A stretch of DNA of 15,281 nt from CAZTDD01 sp964612675 (GTDB lineage: Bacteria; Hinthialibacterota; Hinthialibacteria; Hinthialibacterales; JAKPRU01), in NCBI GenBank assembly GCA_964612675.1, contig CAZTDD010000151.1, forward strand, positions 1 through 15,281. Direction: 5' to 3'. The notes beneath the pieces were generated by a model. That model was not told the origin of the DNA. It did no database searches and saw only the letters and a program-made list of their open reading frames with translations. Below, one piece after another: positions 14,173-15,281 of the stretch. A program made the position numbers and the translations under genes. Each line of letters starts with the position of its first letter. Position 1 is the first letter of the stretch.

Positions 14173-14802
14173 ATGCATAAACGGAAAGACGCATTCACGC
14201 TAATTGAGTTACTCATCGTCGTTGCGATTATCGGTATCCTTGCGGCAATCGCGGTACCGAATTTCATGAACGCTCGGATACGAGCCCAGGTTGGACGAGT
14301 TCGATCCGATTTGCGAGCATTCGCGGTCGCACTCGAATCGTATATGATCGACCAAAACGAGTATCCGTGGGGGAGTTTTCCGAATCAGCGGGGCGGCTAT
14401 ACGACCGGGAGTCTGTCGTGTCTGACGACTCCGGTGGCGTATCTCTCATCGGTGGATCAGGAAGACCCGTTTGGAGAAGGAAGCTGGACGGGCGAAACCA
14501 GCGGGCCGTCGAACGAACGATTCTATACCTACGTCAATTACAACGGTCACTGGGCAAAGAACGACGCAAGCGCGGGCAACTACTTTTCGAACAACCCCTA
14601 CTTTAAAGGATATGGCATGGCGAGTTTCGGCCCCGACAAGCGCGATTCCGGCGGTGTGTGGGCGACGTTGTTGTACAAAGTGGGGAGTGTCTATGCGGGG
14701 AGTTTGGCGTTGTACGAGCCGTCGAATGGTCTAATCAGTTTGGGGGATATTTGCCGGTATGGTGGGGGAGCCGTTCTCTCGACGGCGGGTGGGGGTGGCT
14801 GA
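14173..14802 (+). CDS. Type IV pilin-like / type II secretion pseudopilin (GspG/PilA type)
   Basis: 209 aa. A short basic leader (MHKRKDA) is followed by the class III signal F8-T-L-I-E12-L-L-I-V-V and a ~20-residue hydrophobic helix ending in AIAVPNFMNAR. E12 is the conserved Glu5 of the mature pilin. The -1 residue is Ala in place of the usual Gly, which prepilin peptidases can tolerate. The head (RAQVGRVRSDLRAFAVALES, DQNEYP) is the GspG-like spine helix and alpha-beta start. The C-terminal YEPSNGLISLGDICRYGGG is a pattern common in these large prepilins. It assembles in the inner membrane into a pilus or secretion pseudopilus. No pilus or secretion machinery genes are adjacent. ATG 14173 is chosen for the leader; the ribosome site is poor (GAGGG about 15 bases upstream, beside hairpin family C). 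Good family call, unknown system. Confidence 0.9.
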   Translation: MHKRKDAFTLIELLIVVAIIGILAAIAVPNFMNARIRAQVGRVRSDLRAFAVALESYMIDQNEYPWGSFPNQRGGYTTGSLSCLTTPVAYLSSVDQEDPFGEGSWTGETSGPSNERFYTYVNYNGHWAKNDASAGNYFSNNPYFKGYGMASFGPDKRDSGGVWATLLYKVGSVYAGSLALYEPSNGLISLGDICRYGGGAVLSTAGGGG

Positions 14803-14826
14803 AGTTAAAAAAAGGCCGCGCCGTTC

Positions 14827-14855
14827 GCCGGGAGGGCGAGGCTCCCGCCGAGCCG
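14827..14855 (+). repeat. Palindromic repeat family B, single copy
   Basis: GCC-GGGAGGGCGAGGCTCCC-GCCGAGCCG: CGGGAG...CTCCCG forms a hairpin. It is the same element as the pair at 14005-14065 and a type widespread in Planctomycetota-like genomes. It lies 25 bp after the prepilin stop. Confidence 0.8.
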
Positions 14856-15031
14856 AAAACAAGAAGTGAAATAAGGGCTTTTGTCCTGTGAGGGGCGATC
14901 ATTGCATTGGATTCGCGTATTATGATTATCTTGTGTATCCACCAGAGACAGTAAATGAATCAGCGGCAAAGGGTTTGGATGATGACAGGGGTCTGTCACA
15001 CACAAAGGAACGTCAGCGGATAATGCAACGT

Positions 15032-15100
15032 CCCTCACCCCGGCCCTCTCCCAGAGGGAGAGGGAGAAGAGTTCTCCCGACTTTTTGCGACGGCATCAAG
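15032..15100 (+). repeat. Composite repeat family C, left member of inverted pair
   Basis: CCCTCACCCCGG, then CCCTCTCCC-AGA-GGGAGAGGG (15044-15064), then GACTTTTTGCGACGGCATCA (15079-15098). The mirror-image element is at 15189-15263 with the parts in the same internal order. The pair encloses 88 bases. Confidence 0.85.
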
Positions 15101-15188
15101 TCTGAGATAAGTACGGAGGGCGTTTATGTGGGCCAAATCTTGTGCACAAGGCGGTCAACCCCCTCCTAACCAGGACTTTCCCCAGTTT

Positions 15189-15263
15189 TTGACGCCGCCG
15201 CAAAAAGTCCGAAATTGGCGGCGGAGGTTCCCTCTCCCCCCGGGAGAGGGTTAGGGTGAGGGG
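15189..15263 (-). repeat. Composite repeat family C, right member of inverted pair
   Basis: On the minus strand: CCCCTCACCCTAA, CCCTCTCCC-GGG-GGGAGAGGG (15250-15230), a 20-base spacer, then GACTTTTTGCGGCGGCGTCA. The last part differs from the left member at only two positions. Confidence 0.85.
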
Positions 15264-15281
15264 CGTTAATTGCATCGGGTT

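Larger units (their letters stand above)
14803..15281. other. Non-coding end of window, repeat-rich
   Basis: 479 bases without a supported gene on either strand. It holds family B at 14827 and an inverted pair of composite family C elements at 15032 and 15263. A perfect 12-bp palindrome CTTGTGCACAAG (15139-15150) lies between the pair. No ribosome site precedes any of the short frames here. Confidence 0.7.

Noticed and set aside
15139..15150. CTTGTGCACAAG as a stand-alone regulator site
   Set aside because: A 12-bp palindrome without an adjacent gene or promoter is weak evidence; it is recorded only as the centre of the inverted repeat pair.

Overview
The window looks like chromosomal DNA, moderately GC-rich, from an uncultured-type Gram-negative bacterium of the Planctomycetota / Hydrogenedentota / Sumerlaeota (BRC1) kind. 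This placement is inferred from gene content and repeat style: a 3-keto-disaccharide hydrolase (DUF1080) domain, GspG/PilA-like prepilin, many short palindromic repeat families, and a 16S rRNA gene with no 23S behind it. I cannot name the taxon from 48 bases of 16S.

Layout. 1-298: 3' end of 16S rRNA, a short spacer without tRNA or 23S, and a strong bidirectional terminator. 385-798 (minus): an orphan HicB-type antitoxin. 958-6390: a restriction-modification island on the minus strand, bracketed by inverted copies of a ~95-bp multi-hairpin repeat. It encodes a type III-like DNA methyltransferase (Mod), a DEAD/DEAH helicase (Res) and, as a separate overlapping gene, a small PD-(D/E)XK nuclease. 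The Mod gene carries inside it, in frame, a complete REP-associated tyrosine transposase (RAYT) with 74-bp direct copies of its own REP pair on each side. 6379-6773: two tandem repeat arrays (25 bp x3 and 38 bp x4) and a terminator.

6810-14802: a secretion and carbohydrate-flavoured block. A secreted protein of unknown function (6810-7928) and a small membrane or lipoprotein (8242-8487) are followed by a secreted DUF1080-PHP fusion (8779-10218) and its likely regulator, a DeoR-family repressor (10288-11070), all on the minus strand. Divergent from the repressor is a large secreted multi-domain protein that looks like carbohydrate-binding modules without a catalytic domain (11279-13960). A perfect 21-bp palindrome sits in the divergent promoter region and is the obvious candidate operator. 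A GspG/PilA-like prepilin (14173-14802) follows. The last ~480 bases hold only palindromic repeats.

How the parts fit. The three RM genes overlap or are spaced by 3 bp, so they form one operon with a perfect TATAAT box and a 21-bp inverted repeat upstream. The DeoR, DUF1080-PHP and carbohydrate-binding genes form a plausible sugar-responsive unit. Two exported proteins end in a similar short tail (V-x-[DE]-W-x-I-R and V-x-[DE]-W-x-I-x-R), a possible shared sorting tag. The most unusual object is the RAYT nested in frame in the methyltransferase: the two direct REP copies lie exactly 750 bp (250 codons) apart, so recombination between them would remove the transposase without breaking the Mod frame.
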